Shown here in pieces: positions 31,501-42,601 of a stretch of DNA of 64,000 bases; position 1 is the stretch's first letter, and every line of letters begins with the position of its first letter. The notes under the pieces were generated by a model. That model searched no databases, was not told where the DNA came from, and saw nothing but the letters and a program-made list of their open reading frames with translations. The translations under genes were made by a program, and so were the position numbers. Source of the stretch: Patella vulgata (Eukaryota > Mollusca > Gastropoda > Patellidae); the NCBI RefSeq assembly GCF_932274485.2, contig NC_065880.2, forward strand, positions 88,471,730 through 88,535,729, given 5' to 3'.

Positions 31501-31785
31501 AGAGAGAGAGAGAGAGAGAGAGAGAAATGGGGTTTAACGTCCACTCAACACAAACTAGGTCATTTTGGGACTAAAATGGTTTAAATATATTTCAATAATT
31601 CGCTTGCCCGTAGGGGTCTTTAGCAGTAGGAGGAAACCGGAGGACCCGGAGAAAACCCACGAAGTTGGACAGGCGACCCTACTCCTTGTCACGTACAACC
31701 GGGGATTCGAAACCACGCCAGTTGACTCAATGGCAGGCTTTATGATACAGCACGCACGTGCTAGCCATTCGGCCATCCAACCCCA
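31501..31785 (-). mobile_element. SINE-A, full length
   Basis: From (ga)n to ttcggccatccaacccc; intact B box (ggattcgaaacc read inverted). Confidence 0.9.
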
Positions 31786-31790
31786 CCAGC

Positions 31791-32137
31791 ATCTATCTAT
31801 ATATATATTTGTGACTGTTGTTTGTCTGTCTGTCTGTTCGGGGTTGGCGGCTACTCTAGGTCTGCCCTTAGTCTGAAATTTGGGGTATAGGGGTAGCTCG
31901 GACCGGGGAGTAACATAGGCCAGGTGGCGTTAGTCTACCACTTCCGGTTTCGGAGTTATGACCCCCGAGCGAAGCCGGTCTGTTCCGGGTTGGCGGCTAC
32001 ACTAGGTCTGCCCCGAGTCTGAAATTTGGGGTTTAGGGGTAGCTCGGACCGGGGAGTAACATAGACCAGGTGGCGTTAGTCTACCACTTCCGGTTTCGGA
32101 GTTATGACCCCGGAGCGAAGCCGGGTATCCTGCTAGT
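31791..32137 (+). mobile_element. Helitron-like element (DINE-1/Helentron type), non-autonomous
   Basis: An (at)n start and a (ctgt)n stretch are followed by two 146-bp direct units (31833-31978 and 31979-32123: gttggcggctac(t/a)ctaggtc, gtagctcggaccggggagta). The 3' end is ggagcgaagccgggtatcct followed by gctagt. The 'gcgaagccggg...gctagt' ending is the well-known 3' end of DINE-1-like Helitrons. Confidence 0.72.
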
Positions 32138-32213
32138 AATACATAAAATGACCTAAGTTTATTGAGTCATAGACAATACAGAAGTAATGAGATAAATTAA
32201 ATGTCCATAGAAT

Positions 32214-32401
32214 GAGAGAGAGGTTGGGGTCCTAGGTGATTTTGGGACTAACATATGGTTCAATTTAATTTCAATGATTCGCTTGCGGGTAGGGTTCTAT
32301 ATTTGCGGAGAAAACTGGAGGACCCGGAGAAAAGCCACGAGGTTGGATAGGCGACTCTACTTCTCGTCATGTACATGCTAGTAATCACGGCATTTGATTC
32401 A
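32214..32401 (-). mobile_element. SINE-A, degraded, head missing
   Basis: Core and tail words are recognisable (gacccggagaaaagccacga). It directly abuts the tail of the next SINE-B. Confidence 0.8.
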
Positions 32402-32713
32402 AAATGAAATGAAATGAAATGGAGTTTAACGCCCTACTGTTCTGCTCCTTTTCTGGGCTAATGAAGACGAGCATACGCCATACAGTGTGCTCGGCCTACT
32501 CTTATATCGAATTCCAACTGCCAAGGGATCTTTTACGTGCACGCCAATGTGTACACGGGACCGGTTTTTCGTCTCATCCGAATGACTAGACAGCTTTTCC
32601 TTGTCAGGCCCTCCGTCCAGCATCACTGACAAGGTTGGAACCACGCCGGAAAATCTGGAAGAACTTTCTCGGCCAATGCAGGGATCGAACACCCGACCTC
32701 CAGGCTAGCGAGC
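32402..32713 (-). mobile_element. SINE-B
   Basis: Tail (gaaatgaaatgaaatggagt) to head (ccaggctagcgag), with a deletion in the core. Confidence 0.88.
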
Positions 32714-32786
32714 TCCCGTGATTTTTCGCATTATTTTCTTAGTTTGCCATTCAAAATAATGGAGAATCACTGGGTTAACACTATGG

Positions 32787-32790
<4 letters not shown>

Positions 32791-32823
<33 letters not shown>

Positions 32824-33065
32824 GAGGTTTAACGTCCACTCGACACTAACATATGGTACAATTTTATTTCAATAATTCGTTTGCGCGTAGGGGTCTTTAG
32901 CAGTGGGAGGAAACCGGGGGACCCGGAGAAAACCCACGAAGTTGGACAGGCGACCCTTCTCCTTGTCACGTACAACCGGGGAATCGACCCCCCCCCCTCC
33001 TCCCAGTTGACTCAATGACAGACCGTATGATACAGCGCGAACGTGCTAACCATTCGGCCATCCTA
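32791..33065 (-). mobile_element. SINE-A
   Basis: Full head; small deletion in the tail (gacacaaactaggtcattt missing) and a C-run replacing part of the B-box region. Confidence 0.88.
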
Positions 33066-33126
33066 ATGTAGTAAAGACAAGTAAAACGAAATTTTGAACT
33101 ATGAAAACGAAACGAAATAGGATTGT
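33066..33126 (+). mobile_element. TIR-P right end
   Basis: gtagtaaagacaagtaaaac, then gaaaacgaaacgaaatagga. Confidence 0.7.
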
Positions 33127-33445
33127 TTATGTGGCAACCCACCAATAATTCATTTCAGTGCGTGAGATATACATGACTTCTCTATAAAAATACTTCTGTA
33201 TAACCCAATAATATGGCCGCAGAGACCATCTATTACACTCGTAATGAAATAATTTATATTATTTGCCATGCGTTCATTTTGTGTTTTATGAATAAATAGT
33301 GCCCTGGAGATTACGTACATGCAATCTGATTTATCTTATCAGCGTTGTAGTAAACACCATCATGAGCAGTGTCTTCTTCACGTCATAACTTAAAATTAAT
33401 GTATAAATTTAGTAACATGCCACCATATCTCTCTGACCTATTAGA
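33127..33445. other. No recognised feature
   Basis: Nothing recognised. Confidence 0.4.
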
Positions 33446-33820
33446 TTCTAACAAATTAAACTCTACAGGGGGGTAACTCTAATTTAATAGAGCTATACAC
33501 TATGTCACGTACCTATATTGGTGTTGTTTATTGCAATATTAACAGAAAGAGGGAGAGAGAGAGGGGGGGGGAGAGAGAGAGATAGATGGGTTTAACATCC
33601 ACTCGACACCAACTAGGTCATTTCGGGATAACATATGATTCAAATGTATCCCAATACTTCGCTAGCGCGTAGTATCTTTAGCAGTGAAAGGAAATTGGAG
33701 GACCCGGAGAAAACCAACGAGGTTGGACAGGCGACCCCACTCCTTGTCACGTACAACCGGGGAATCGAAACCACGCCAGTTGACTCAATGACAGACCTTA
33801 TGATACAGTGCGCACAGCCC
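33446..33820 (-). mobile_element. SINE-A with about 105 bp of extra 3' sequence inside the TSD
   Basis: The perfect 13-bp TSD ctgacctattaga (33433-33445 and 33821-33833) encloses both a 5'-truncated SINE-A (33551-33820) and the block 33446-33550. The same block precedes the SINE-A at 47650. This fits read-through transcription and 3' transduction. Confidence 0.75.
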
Positions 33821-33833
33821 CTGACCTATTAGA

Positions 33834-34426
33834 ACCTCCCGTTACTCCTAGTAATCACGCACTAAGGAAATCAGATGCAGAACACGACAAAGTAACAAAC
33901 ATAACGTTGAAATTAGAAACTCTCGATCCCTTATCCATCCCTTTTTGTTTTACGTGTAGTACGGTCCTCCTGCACTTACTATTAGAGTAGAGTTTTAACC
34001 CTTCGTACTGCAGAATGTTCTCGTTGTCGGGTTTTGCTCCTGTTTGCTCACAACACTTATTATTTAAGCGTTTTCCGAGATTCTATCCGGATTATCGCCC
34101 TTATTGTTAAAATTATTTGACGTTCTAACTCATGACGTCAACTGGCAGACTATCGCCATTGAGGAGACGACCCCTGTCAAGATCGGTCGCATTATTTCTG
34201 TTACATCCTTTTTGTATTCCTGATTGTTTTCAAATTTGAGTGAAGTCTGTGTCACTACAGGCCCGGGACTGTACAGCGCAGTGGACGCTTACGGCTGGCC
34301 CCTGGATCCATTCACTTGATTTGATATTTGTTTATTAGTGCAATGTCTATTTTCTGTCTTGTCCGCAGGTTTATCTTGTAGATTTTTGTTTTACGTGTAG
34401 TGCGGTCGTGCCACCGTATTACTGTT
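33834..34426. other. No gene recognised
   Basis: The 24-bp word tttttgttttacgtgtagt(a/g)cggtc occurs at about 33939 and 34384. Otherwise nothing. Confidence 0.4.
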
Positions 34427-34480
34427 TAGGGCAATGATTCTCAACCGTTTTTGCTAACGGCGCACCTGGCTTAATATATA
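34427..34480 (+). mobile_element. hAT-like 5' end, solitary
   Basis: tagggcaatgattctcaacc then gtttttgctaacggcgcacc resembles the 'CAGTGGTTCTCAACC' ends of hAT elements. No partner end found. Confidence 0.45.
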
Positions 34481-34955
34481 TGAAAAATATTGGAATTTTG
34501 CAAAATAAAAACATGGTAAGTCAGACGACATTCAACCGTAGACACAGGCTAGTCATAGACACATAGAATAGCATTAACTAAATAAAGAAAAACACAGCTA
34601 TGAACTTATCAGTAGACGCCAGTGAATACTCAATTGGAATCACGTGGATATCACATTTTCTTAGTGTTCAGTTCCAAATTCCACTGAAGGGCAAAGAAAA
34701 TTACAAAGAATACACTGTAAACGGCTCAAATCTTCAAGGCCACACGTCGAAGATACAGCGTTTCTTGTCTCTGTGGTCACAACATAGAAGATCCCGAACA
34801 TTATTTGCTCGTATGCTCCTAATATTCAGACGCAAGAGCGCACAGAGAATCCAAAGATTGCAATATAATTATAAAACGATCAATTGTCTACACCTATCGT
34901 CCATGGGGTTCAACAATTTATCAAAAAGATTTAAATCTCCATAAAATAATTCTGA

Positions 34956-35262
34956 AACATACATTATGCAAGAGCTAAATCTGTCTATTGCAGGTCTTTC
35001 TTTAGGCCTAACATGTTATCTAAATTATTAATTAGACATTAATTAACTTATTCAGACCATAATCAACATCGGTAGCCTACGATATTTAGCGGATTGGAAT
35101 ACATTTTCTTAAAAATAATTAAACGTAAAATTGGATAATCTAGACTATGTTTTTTTAATGATGATCGAGGCTAGCCTAAAATTCAAAAGTTAGTATCTCG
35201 GTTCAGAGTGGATCAATTTGCCTGAAGATTTAAGCTCATTTTATTTAGGTTACCAGAGTATG
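34956..35262 (+). mobile_element. MITE-T, truncated on the right
   Basis: Starts gaaacatacattatgcaaga; runs through ccataatcaacatcggtagc and tcggttcagagtggatcaat. Confidence 0.82.
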
Positions 35263-36350
35263 ACGTCGTTTTGTCAGGATACCTAAAAAAGGTTATGTTC
35301 TCAAGTAGTTTGGGGTTCCTGTAGCACTATCGTCGTTGCGACATTGTTTTTAAATTTATAGACAAGGAATAGAGAAATAAGATGCCTTTATATTTCATTA
35401 ATTAATATCTTTGGCAAGTTAGTAATTTCAAATATATTCACATATATAGTGTGCACTAAATCAACTTAGTCTGTAATTGACAGTTGACATATAAAAAAGA
35501 GCTCTCTATCGAAAACATATGTCAATTATTTACCACCAGAATTACCCGTGAGTGGAATTATTCTAATTGCATCATTTGATTTAAAGTAACCAATCATTTT
35601 GTTAATTACACAAGTTCAGGGCCATGATCACGCTTTATTGTGCTTGATATTCATTTACCTTTAAAAGAAACCGGGGAACCCTGTAAGTCAGACTTGCATT
35701 AGATTCCAGAGATCGAGGGTACATCTGAGTTCCTAGACGGCCGAGAGGCTGGATAGGGTGGAGAAGTGGTTTTAGCTATATAGTATTGTAATTTGTGCTA
35801 TGCTTGTATACCTGTATTCAGTTATATGCTATATAAAATGTATACGAAGCGAACTATGCATTATTATTCCTGGTAAGAAAAACGTCTTAAGAAACTGGAA
35901 GAAGTAAATACACAACGTGAAGCAGAAGTAAAGACAGCTAGAAACAAATTCTAGACGATCACAAGGCTACAGAAATATGTAGTAAGAATAGATGCATGGG
36001 TCGTATGTAGGATGTGGCGACCGGTTTCCGACATATTCCCGCTCTCCACGTCAGACAGAAGACCCATGGTGCTACATTCCTTTTTTGTGTCGCATTTACG
36101 TAGAATTTGATGAATCTCTGGAGGTTTGGTAGTTTTTCTAAAATATTATATTCTCGCTAAAAAGAGGGGAGGGGGGGGGTGACATCCACCGAGACCTAGA
36201 GTGGGGGACCTGGCTGGTCCAGGCTCAGGGACCTGCGGTCTCGAGTCGGTCCTTGATTTTTGTATTTAATATTTGTTGACCATAATGACCACATTAACCG
36301 TCTTCAAGTACATGCCATAATGATTACATATCTGGTTTTAACATAAACAT
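35263..36350. other. No recognised feature
   Basis: About 1.1 kb without a protein-like frame or known repeat. A small GC-rich palindrome (acctggctggtccaggctca) lies at about 36210. Confidence 0.45.
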
Positions 36351-36568
36351 TGTCGTTCGGATGGGACGAAAAACCAAGGTCCCGTGCATAGGTTGGCGTG
36401 CACGTAAAAGAACCCTTGGCAGATGAAATTCGAAACAAGAGTAGGCGATAGCGCCGCTGTCCTGGCAAAATTTCCTTCATTGCATACTGTATGGCATGTA
36501 TGCCCATCTTCATTAGCCCAGTCGGAGCAGAACAGTAGGACGTTAAACCCCATCTCATTTCATTTGTT
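36351..36568 (+). mobile_element. SINE-B, head missing
   Basis: Starts at gtcgttcggatgggacgaaa; core and tail intact. Confidence 0.88.
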
Positions 36569-36775
36569 TTATCTTGCGTCATAGAACGGGCAATAAAACA
36601 ATTGACTGAATGATGATATATCTTATGATCAATATGAATATTGGTAAATGGCTTTGTCTGACATTTTCAGACACGATGAGATTATAATAACCCCTGAACT
36701 GAATCAATCATTTATAGACAACCTAAAGGACATGTCCTGGTGTAATCTCTAGTTTCCATAGTTATATCACATGGA

Positions 36776-37118
36776 AATGGGAACCATGGTGACCCAGTGA
36801 ATTACAGCAGGTTACATATAGAAACGGGGGATATACTGACTCGGTGGGTTAGAGCAGGTTACATATAGAAAAGGGGGCCATACTGACTCAGTGAGTGACA
36901 GTAGGTTACATATAGAAACGGGAGCCATGGTGACTCAACAGGTTACACATAGAAACTGGAGCCATGGTGACTCAACAGGTTACACATAGAAACGGGAGTC
37001 ACGGTGACTCACTGATTTACAGATGGTTACATACAGACATGGGAGTCATAGTGACTCAGTGGGTTACAGCATGTTGCACACAGAACGGGAAGCTATGGTG
37101 ACACAGTGAGGTTACATC
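36776..37118. repeat. Minisatellite, about eight units of 37-52 bp
   Basis: Unit: (g)ccatggtgactcagtgggt, tacagcaggttacatatag, aaacggga. The 'gccatggtgactcagtggg' part resembles the A-box region of a SINE-B head (compare gccacggtggctcagtgagt at 42295). Confidence 0.85.
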
Positions 37119-37637
37119 AGAAAGTGAACCCCTTGTGGATTGAGAGCGCTGACTCACCAACCAGGTGGCTCCCTTTGTTGGCCGAGAAATGTTCCTCGGA
37201 ATGCCCTTTATCGGTGGTTAAGGACGGACGACTTGACAACAGAAAAGCGCCCAGTAGTTCGGTACTGTGTACACTACTCACCAGGCCTCACGAGAGGGGG
37301 GTGCAGTCGGTGCGCGCCACCCCAGGGCCGATAATATCCAACTTCAAAATTGAAATGGGCAATTATGCATAATATTTTTTTTTTGTTCATTTGAAGCTTT
37401 GTTCCTTTGAAGTATATACAAAAGTTTTCACTTTATCTGCTAGTGAATCATCTAGATGGGGAGGAGGGGGGGGGGCGGGCAAAAAAGGTATCGACCCAAC
37501 ACAATTTTCTTCTGTCACCGGCCCTGGTGGCAGCACGTTAAGGATCACCTTGAAATCGGAAGAAGGGTGATCCCTTGCACGGGCGTCTATATTCATTATC
37601 CCGGTTGGTGCAGAAAAGGAGAACTTTAACCTCACTT
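37119..37637 (+). mobile_element. Diverged SINE-B-like copy in two parts
   Basis: Head side 37119-37280 (gttggccgagaaatgttcct; taaggacggacgacttgaca) and tail side about 37495-37637 (cacgttaaggatcacc; ggtgcagaaaaggagaac). Between them is sequence with a G-run. Older than the other copies. Confidence 0.45.
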
Positions 37638-37657
37638 CCTTTAGACACAGAAATAAC

Positions 37658-37952
37658 AGAGAGAGAAAGAGAGAGAGAGGCGGGGGAGAAGTTTGGTTTA
37701 ACGTCCACTCGACACACACTAGGTCATGTCGGGACTAACAGATGGTTCAATTTTATTTCAAAAATTCGCTTGCTCGTAGGGATCTTTATCAGTAGGAGGA
37801 AACCGGAGGACCCGGAGAAAAGGCAAGAGGCTGGACATGCGACCCTACTCCTTGTCACGTACATCCGGGGAATCGAAAACACGCCATTTGACTCAATGAC
37901 AGACCGTATGATACAGCGCGCACGTACTTACCATTCGGCCATCCAACTCCCC
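37658..37952 (-). mobile_element. SINE-A, full length
   Basis: (ga)n to ttcggccatccaactcccc. Confidence 0.9.
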
Positions 37953-37970
37953 AACTGGATAGAGAAAAAG

Positions 37971-38083
37971 CAAAAACACATACTTATTATGGAAAACAGC
38001 CACTAATATATTTTAAGGCGACGGTTCGAAGAGTTTCGCCTTAAACCACACTAATAGCTGTTTTCCATAAGTATGTGTTTTTG
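37971..38083. repeat. Nested hairpin
   Basis: The outer arms 37971-38000 and 38057-38083 pair (cataagtatgtgtttttg against caaaaacacatacttattatg), and an inner stem 'ttaaggcga'/'tcgccttaa' lies at about 38013-38045. Confidence 0.85.
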
Positions 38084-38642
38084 TTGGTTTTTTGTTTTTT
38101 TAAATCTATACAAACGGGAACAATTTATTTTGTATTATTAATCAACAACCACAGGTGGTATAGACATGATTTGACCCCAGTATGCCAGTTCCTTTGTTAG
38201 GGGATTTATTAATAATTAACGATGCAACAATGGGGATTGATTGGGATTAGGATTAATTAAGGGTATACCAGAGGATTAAAACAGTTCAATTCAATATTTT
38301 ATTCTATTTCACATCCACTCTTTTTAACAGATTATTATAAAAAAAATACAATTTTTCATAATGTACAAGCAGTATCGGTAATCAACCAGTAATATTGGCA
38401 CTACTAAACATTTTCCTATACAATATATAACATTTTCAATCATTTTAGCATAGAATGTACAAGTTATCATTCAAACATTTCTTTTAACCATTATCCATCC
38501 ACTTACAAACACTTTCCTATAAAATATACATTTTCAATCATTCTAGAATAACATGTTACAATCCCACTAAGTGGGAGACAGCAAGCATCCCCGTACTGGC
38601 TGACGGTGTAGTGCCATTTATGAATCGCCGCTTCTCAGTGGT
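38084..38642. other. No gene; weak direct repeat
   Basis: 'tttcctataaaatatacattttcaatcatt'-like segments occur at about 38410 and 38512, spaced about 100 bp. Nothing else recognised. Confidence 0.4.
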
Positions 38643-38860
38643 AGAGAGAGAGAAATGGGGTTTAACGTCCACTCGACACAAACTAGGTCATTTCGGGACT
38701 AACATGTGGTTCAATTTTATTTCCATAATTCGCTTGCGCGTAGTGGTCTTTAGCAGTGGAAGGAAACCGGAGGACCCGGAGAAAACCCACGAGGTTGGAC
38801 AGGCGACCCTACTCCTTGTCACGTACAACGAGGGAATCGAAACCACGCCAGTTGACAGAC
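38643..38860 (-). mobile_element. SINE-A, 5'-truncated
   Basis: Ends at ccacgccagttgac; outer head missing. Confidence 0.9.
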
Positions 38861-39046
38861 CCCCATCACTGATAATAGCTGATTACTACATGCATATCAA
38901 TTAGCCCGAAAAAACTCTAGGAACCATTAAGTTAAGGCCTAGATTTAATACTAATCGTAAAACGATGTAAAACTAGCATCAAAACTGAGATTTAGGATAA
39001 AAAGTAAAGGTTAATTCAGTTTTTGATAACGGAACTACACTGTAAA

Positions 39047-39252
39047 AAGTTTATGTGAAAAAACACGAAATTACTGTAAAATAATAAAAATTCACTTGTT
39101 AAAAAAACATTGCGATGTAAATTTCCGCGATTATCCTGTTTTTTAACATTTTCGTGAAATTTCAACTTTTAACAGTCGTTAAAGTGTTAATTAACAGTAA
39201 CTTAATGTGAAATAACAAGTTTGCTGTAATTTCACAGAAGGCTGTACTTTTA
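39047..39252. mobile_element. CACTG-ended repeat block, possibly CACTA/EnSpm terminus or MITE
   Basis: Begins cactgtaaaaagtttatgtg and is full of short inverted words (tactgtaaaataat, ttaacagt, ctgtaatttcacag), ending near gctgtacttttacatgg. CACTGTAAAAA ends are known from animal EnSpm elements. It may be an independent MITE or the far end of the element carrying the 43096 gene. Confidence 0.4.
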
Positions 39253-39604
39253 CATGGAGAGGTAGATCTTTAGTCGATATGACAATTTAGTAGGCCCTAT
39301 CTATTGTGCCTTTACCACGCAAAATAACCAAACAGGGAGGATCATAACGGTTTCTCACGAGAATATTTTTAAAGTATGCCAGGATCAAGCAATTATACTT
39401 TTATAAAATGTCAATACAATTAGAATGACTGGAAGTTAGAACATATTGACTTTTGACTAAATTCCCCCTTGGAATTTTTATCATACCTATAATATGTATG
39501 CACAAATAAAAATGACGGCAGTTCGGGCTTTTGAATAATACTCTGACCATAGAAAAGAGGGACATATTACAAATGATACTTAATTTGCAATGAATGGCGG
39601 CAAC
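39253..39604. other. No recognised feature
   Basis: Nothing recognised; a G10 run begins at about 39612. Confidence 0.35.
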
Positions 39605-39619
39605 AGGGAAAGGGGGGGG

Positions 39620-39880
39620 GGGGTGTAGGAAAAATGTCACCGAAAAAAATAGCACCGGAAGACATGGCACCTGGAAAAAATGTCACCCGAAAAATAAAAT
39701 AGAATCAAAAAAACATTGGATACAGAGATAAGTAATCGCGAGAGTCACGCCTGGCGGCGTTCCTACTCACTGTGATGTATGTATACACCCTTTTTCCGGT
39801 TGCGGCATTTTTCCGAATGCCATTTTTTCCGGGTGCCATTTTTTCCATATCATTTTTTTCCGGTGTCATTTTTCCGTACC
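39620..39880. repeat. Two inverted blocks of a short word repeat
   Basis: 39625-39690 repeats 'atgtcacc(c)gaaaaa' on the + strand; 39790-39875 repeats its inverse ('ttttttccgggtgccattt'). They face each other across about 100 bp. The minus-strand frame over the second block (KMTPEKNDMEKMAPGKNG) is an artefact of the repeat. Confidence 0.75.
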
Positions 39881-40255
39881 CCATGAGTGGGGTGTTGTAC
39901 ATGAGCGTTGTACCGATTTTTGGGCTCAAAAACCCCAAAAGGGGACGATTTTCAGGCGTTGTACCGACTGTGTACCCCCACCCCCTCCCCGGGCCTCCCA
40001 ACCTCAAACCCTCCAGTTGGCGACGCCCATGCTTCAGCCAAAAATAACAATGACGCAATCTAGTGGTCGTGCAAGTTCGCAACACTTGACTGAATTTCAC
40101 GACATGAATTAGTCAACGTTAACGAGTGAAACTCATCTGAATATCAAAATCAGCTGTAGTTTTACACCTTATTTGATTCCTAAATAGATCAATAAATATA
40201 GCTTACTCATACTGCCGATAGAAATAAATAATCGGAATTTTTCGTTTTGCAGCCT

Positions 40256-40570
40256 TGACGCGACCATTTAACGGCAACCGTCTATTCGCGCCATTTCGCT
40301 AACATGGCCATAACCCAACTGTAAACATCAACATCAAATTCACAGTACCAGAGTAACCAGAATTACCTACCAGTCGGTAAGTCGTCCAAGCATAAGAATT
40401 TGATTGACGACGAATTCCTCTGAGCCTCTCACTTACATAAATTAGAACTGCTAGTGCCTGTCTGTATACTACAGAGTTGTCTTTGACTCTTTCCCCATCC
40501 CTCAAGATTTTAGAACGAAGACCGCATGGCAGATGGCTGACGCCATAATGATGATGAGGCAAGACCAGTT
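40256..40570 (-). other. Possible exon-like segment, unproven
   Basis: A minus-strand frame includes SKILRDGERVKDNSVVYRQ and ALAVLIY, followed immediately by a strong splice-donor consensus gtaagtgag (at about 40437-40429). The surrounding DNA has more CpG than its neighbours. No family recognised and no partner exon found. Confidence 0.2.
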
Positions 40571-40946
40571 GGAATTGAATAGAAATAGTGTTTTAAATGT
40601 CCTATTTTTCTCTACCTTATGGGCTGGTGAAAACGGCTATATTAAATTTATATACGTACTGTAGAGGGTTCACATGAAATTTTTAGGGGCGTCAATATTT
40701 GTCAGTCTACAAACAGTCCAGACTGATGACACCCATTTTAGATTAACATTGCAATATGGTGGACTTGAGACTGCCTGCTGTTTGAAAAAAAAATATTATA
40801 AAATGGTAGGCCTACATAAGTTTTGTTATATACCGGTAGGCCCTACTCACATTTCGTACAAAAAATAAATAAAGTTTGAGTACGAAAAAAAGGTGGTATC
40901 AAGAATGTAAGTGGTATGAAATTATCCGTTTGCCATGTCAGCCGGC

Positions 40947-41990
40947 AAATTGTCACCCCAAAATTGGCAAATACCTCTAAAAGTAACTGAAATCTACACC
41001 AACTGTTTAGACCTTTTCCTTTTGTTATTATTTTGACTATTGATAGATGAATTTCAAACTTGAAATTTCAATATTTAAAAAAATTTGTTCTATAAACTGG
41101 TTTAACCCTTTCGGTCCTGAATTGTTTAAAACCAATGCACGCTCCCGACCTGAATTAATTTTAGAATTGAGACCTAAAAATTTCAAATGAAACTTTAATA
41201 CAGAAGCAATGATGCAAACCCCAAACATGAATTGAATTTATTTTAGCATTTAGTCTGATTTTTCAGAAAATGTAATTTGTTTTCATATTTACTCCCTTGA
41301 AGCCCGGTTGAACGGACCGGACCTCCACATTTTTCGCAAAAAGAGTAGCTGTGAATCTGTGGACTGTGCACCCATTACGCAGGATCAACAAGGTCTAGTA
41401 CAGAGTTATTTATGACAAAATTACCGTCTGTTTATACTTCAAAATCCTTGTTATCCGATTCATTATCCATAATAATTTCACCCAAGTTTTCCTCTAGAGT
41501 CATGTACGCCATTGACGTAACGTCATCATAAACAATGCAGAAAATTCGAAGTTTTTAAACTGAAGTTTGCAAGTTAATTTTTCTTAATCTCGATAACTAT
41601 AAATAGAACATAATATGTCGACCGGAAACAGGAGAAGCCAAGCTTGCTTACATAAATCATGGACTCAAATCATGAAAAAACAAAGGTTTTGTACAAGAGG
41701 GGTCATATCGATCTGGTTGCGAGAGAGGTTTTTGCGTCTGGTCCAAGAGAGTTAAATTGTTGTGAGGTTGATGGATTTCCAGTCTCAAGAATAATTGTGA
41801 TATTGACATCCAGTCTTTTCGAAATTGAAAACGGCTAACTTGCAGAACAACTTTCTTTAAATATTGAAGTTAGGAAATTTTAATTTTGAAAATCATCTAT
41901 CAACAGTCAAAGTAATAACAATTTTAAGGTCAAATCAGTTTTTGTAGATATCACTTACCTTTAGAAATATTTGCCAATTTTAGGGTGACA
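40947..41990. mobile_element. Element with long inverted arms, interrupted by a piggyBac-like insertion
   Basis: Left arm 40947-41101 (tgtcaccccaaaattggcaa at its tip) and right arm about 41800-41990 (inverted: tgtcaccctaaaattggcaa). They stay similar through 'atttctaaaggtaagtgata', 'gttgatagatgattttcaa' and 'atatttaaagaaagttgttc'. Similarity ends at the TTAA that starts the inner element. Confidence 0.72.
41106..41751 (-). mobile_element. piggyBac-like non-autonomous element
   Basis: Flanked by TTAA at 41102-41105 and 41752-41755. The ends ccctttcggtcctga (left) and ctctcttggaccaga (right, inverted) match at about 10 of 15 positions. A 26-codon minus-strand frame (41512-41432) reads MAYMTLEENLGEIIMDNESD: an acidic start like those of piggyBac transposases. 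The rest of a transposase is absent. Confidence 0.55.
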
Positions 41991-42291
41991 CTTTGAAAAA
42001 ATCAGACAATAAATAATGACTCTATGAGGCTAAATTCTTCTTTTTGATTTCTAGTCTCGGGACTGAAAATAAATTTCGGCCATTCCCAAAATATAGTGGT
42101 CGAAATCCGAGGAGATTTCTGTAATTAGAGGGGTGCTGACTTCAATCTGGTCCCCCCCTCATCCTCATGAGGGCTTGTATGGAAAAACGTTCTAGGTACT
42201 TTTTTGAAATAAGATGCTCGAGAAACAAATTAATCAACATTGTAAGGCCCTGTACTGGTATGTATCATTCAGAAGTTCTACTTCGATACGA

Positions 42292-42518
42292 GAGCCACGG
42301 TGGCTCAGTGAGTATGTTGGTTGCCAGTGGCGCGGGGCTTGCAAAGTAAACTAGTTGTTAAAGATCCCTAGACAGTTGGAAATCGAAGAAGAGTAGGCGT
42401 GTTATCGCTGGCTGTCCTAGTAGAATTTTCCTCATTACACACTGCATGGTATATGCCTGTCTTCGTTATAGTCCAGAAGGTGCAGAAAGTAGGACATTAA
42501 GCTCCATTCATTTCAATT
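42292..42518 (+). mobile_element. SINE-B, old and deleted
   Basis: gccacggtggctcagtgagt (A-box region), then gttaaagatccctagacagt and a degraded tail aggacattaagctccattc. It would lie in an intron if the exon at 42602 is real. Confidence 0.75.
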
Positions 42519-42601
42519 CTATTTTGGTATGATCAGAGACAAACTTATGGTATGGTACTTTGAGAATCCTAATTTTTGATCATATTTAATTTTATTTCAG
42601 A

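Noticed and set aside
34600-34944. 114-codon open frame on the + strand
   Set aside because: No motif, no family resemblance, ends by running into the MITE-T region; likely chance.
39705-40100. 131-codon minus-strand frame with MTPEKNDMEKMAPGKNG
   Set aside because: Produced by a short word repeat; no codon signal outside it.
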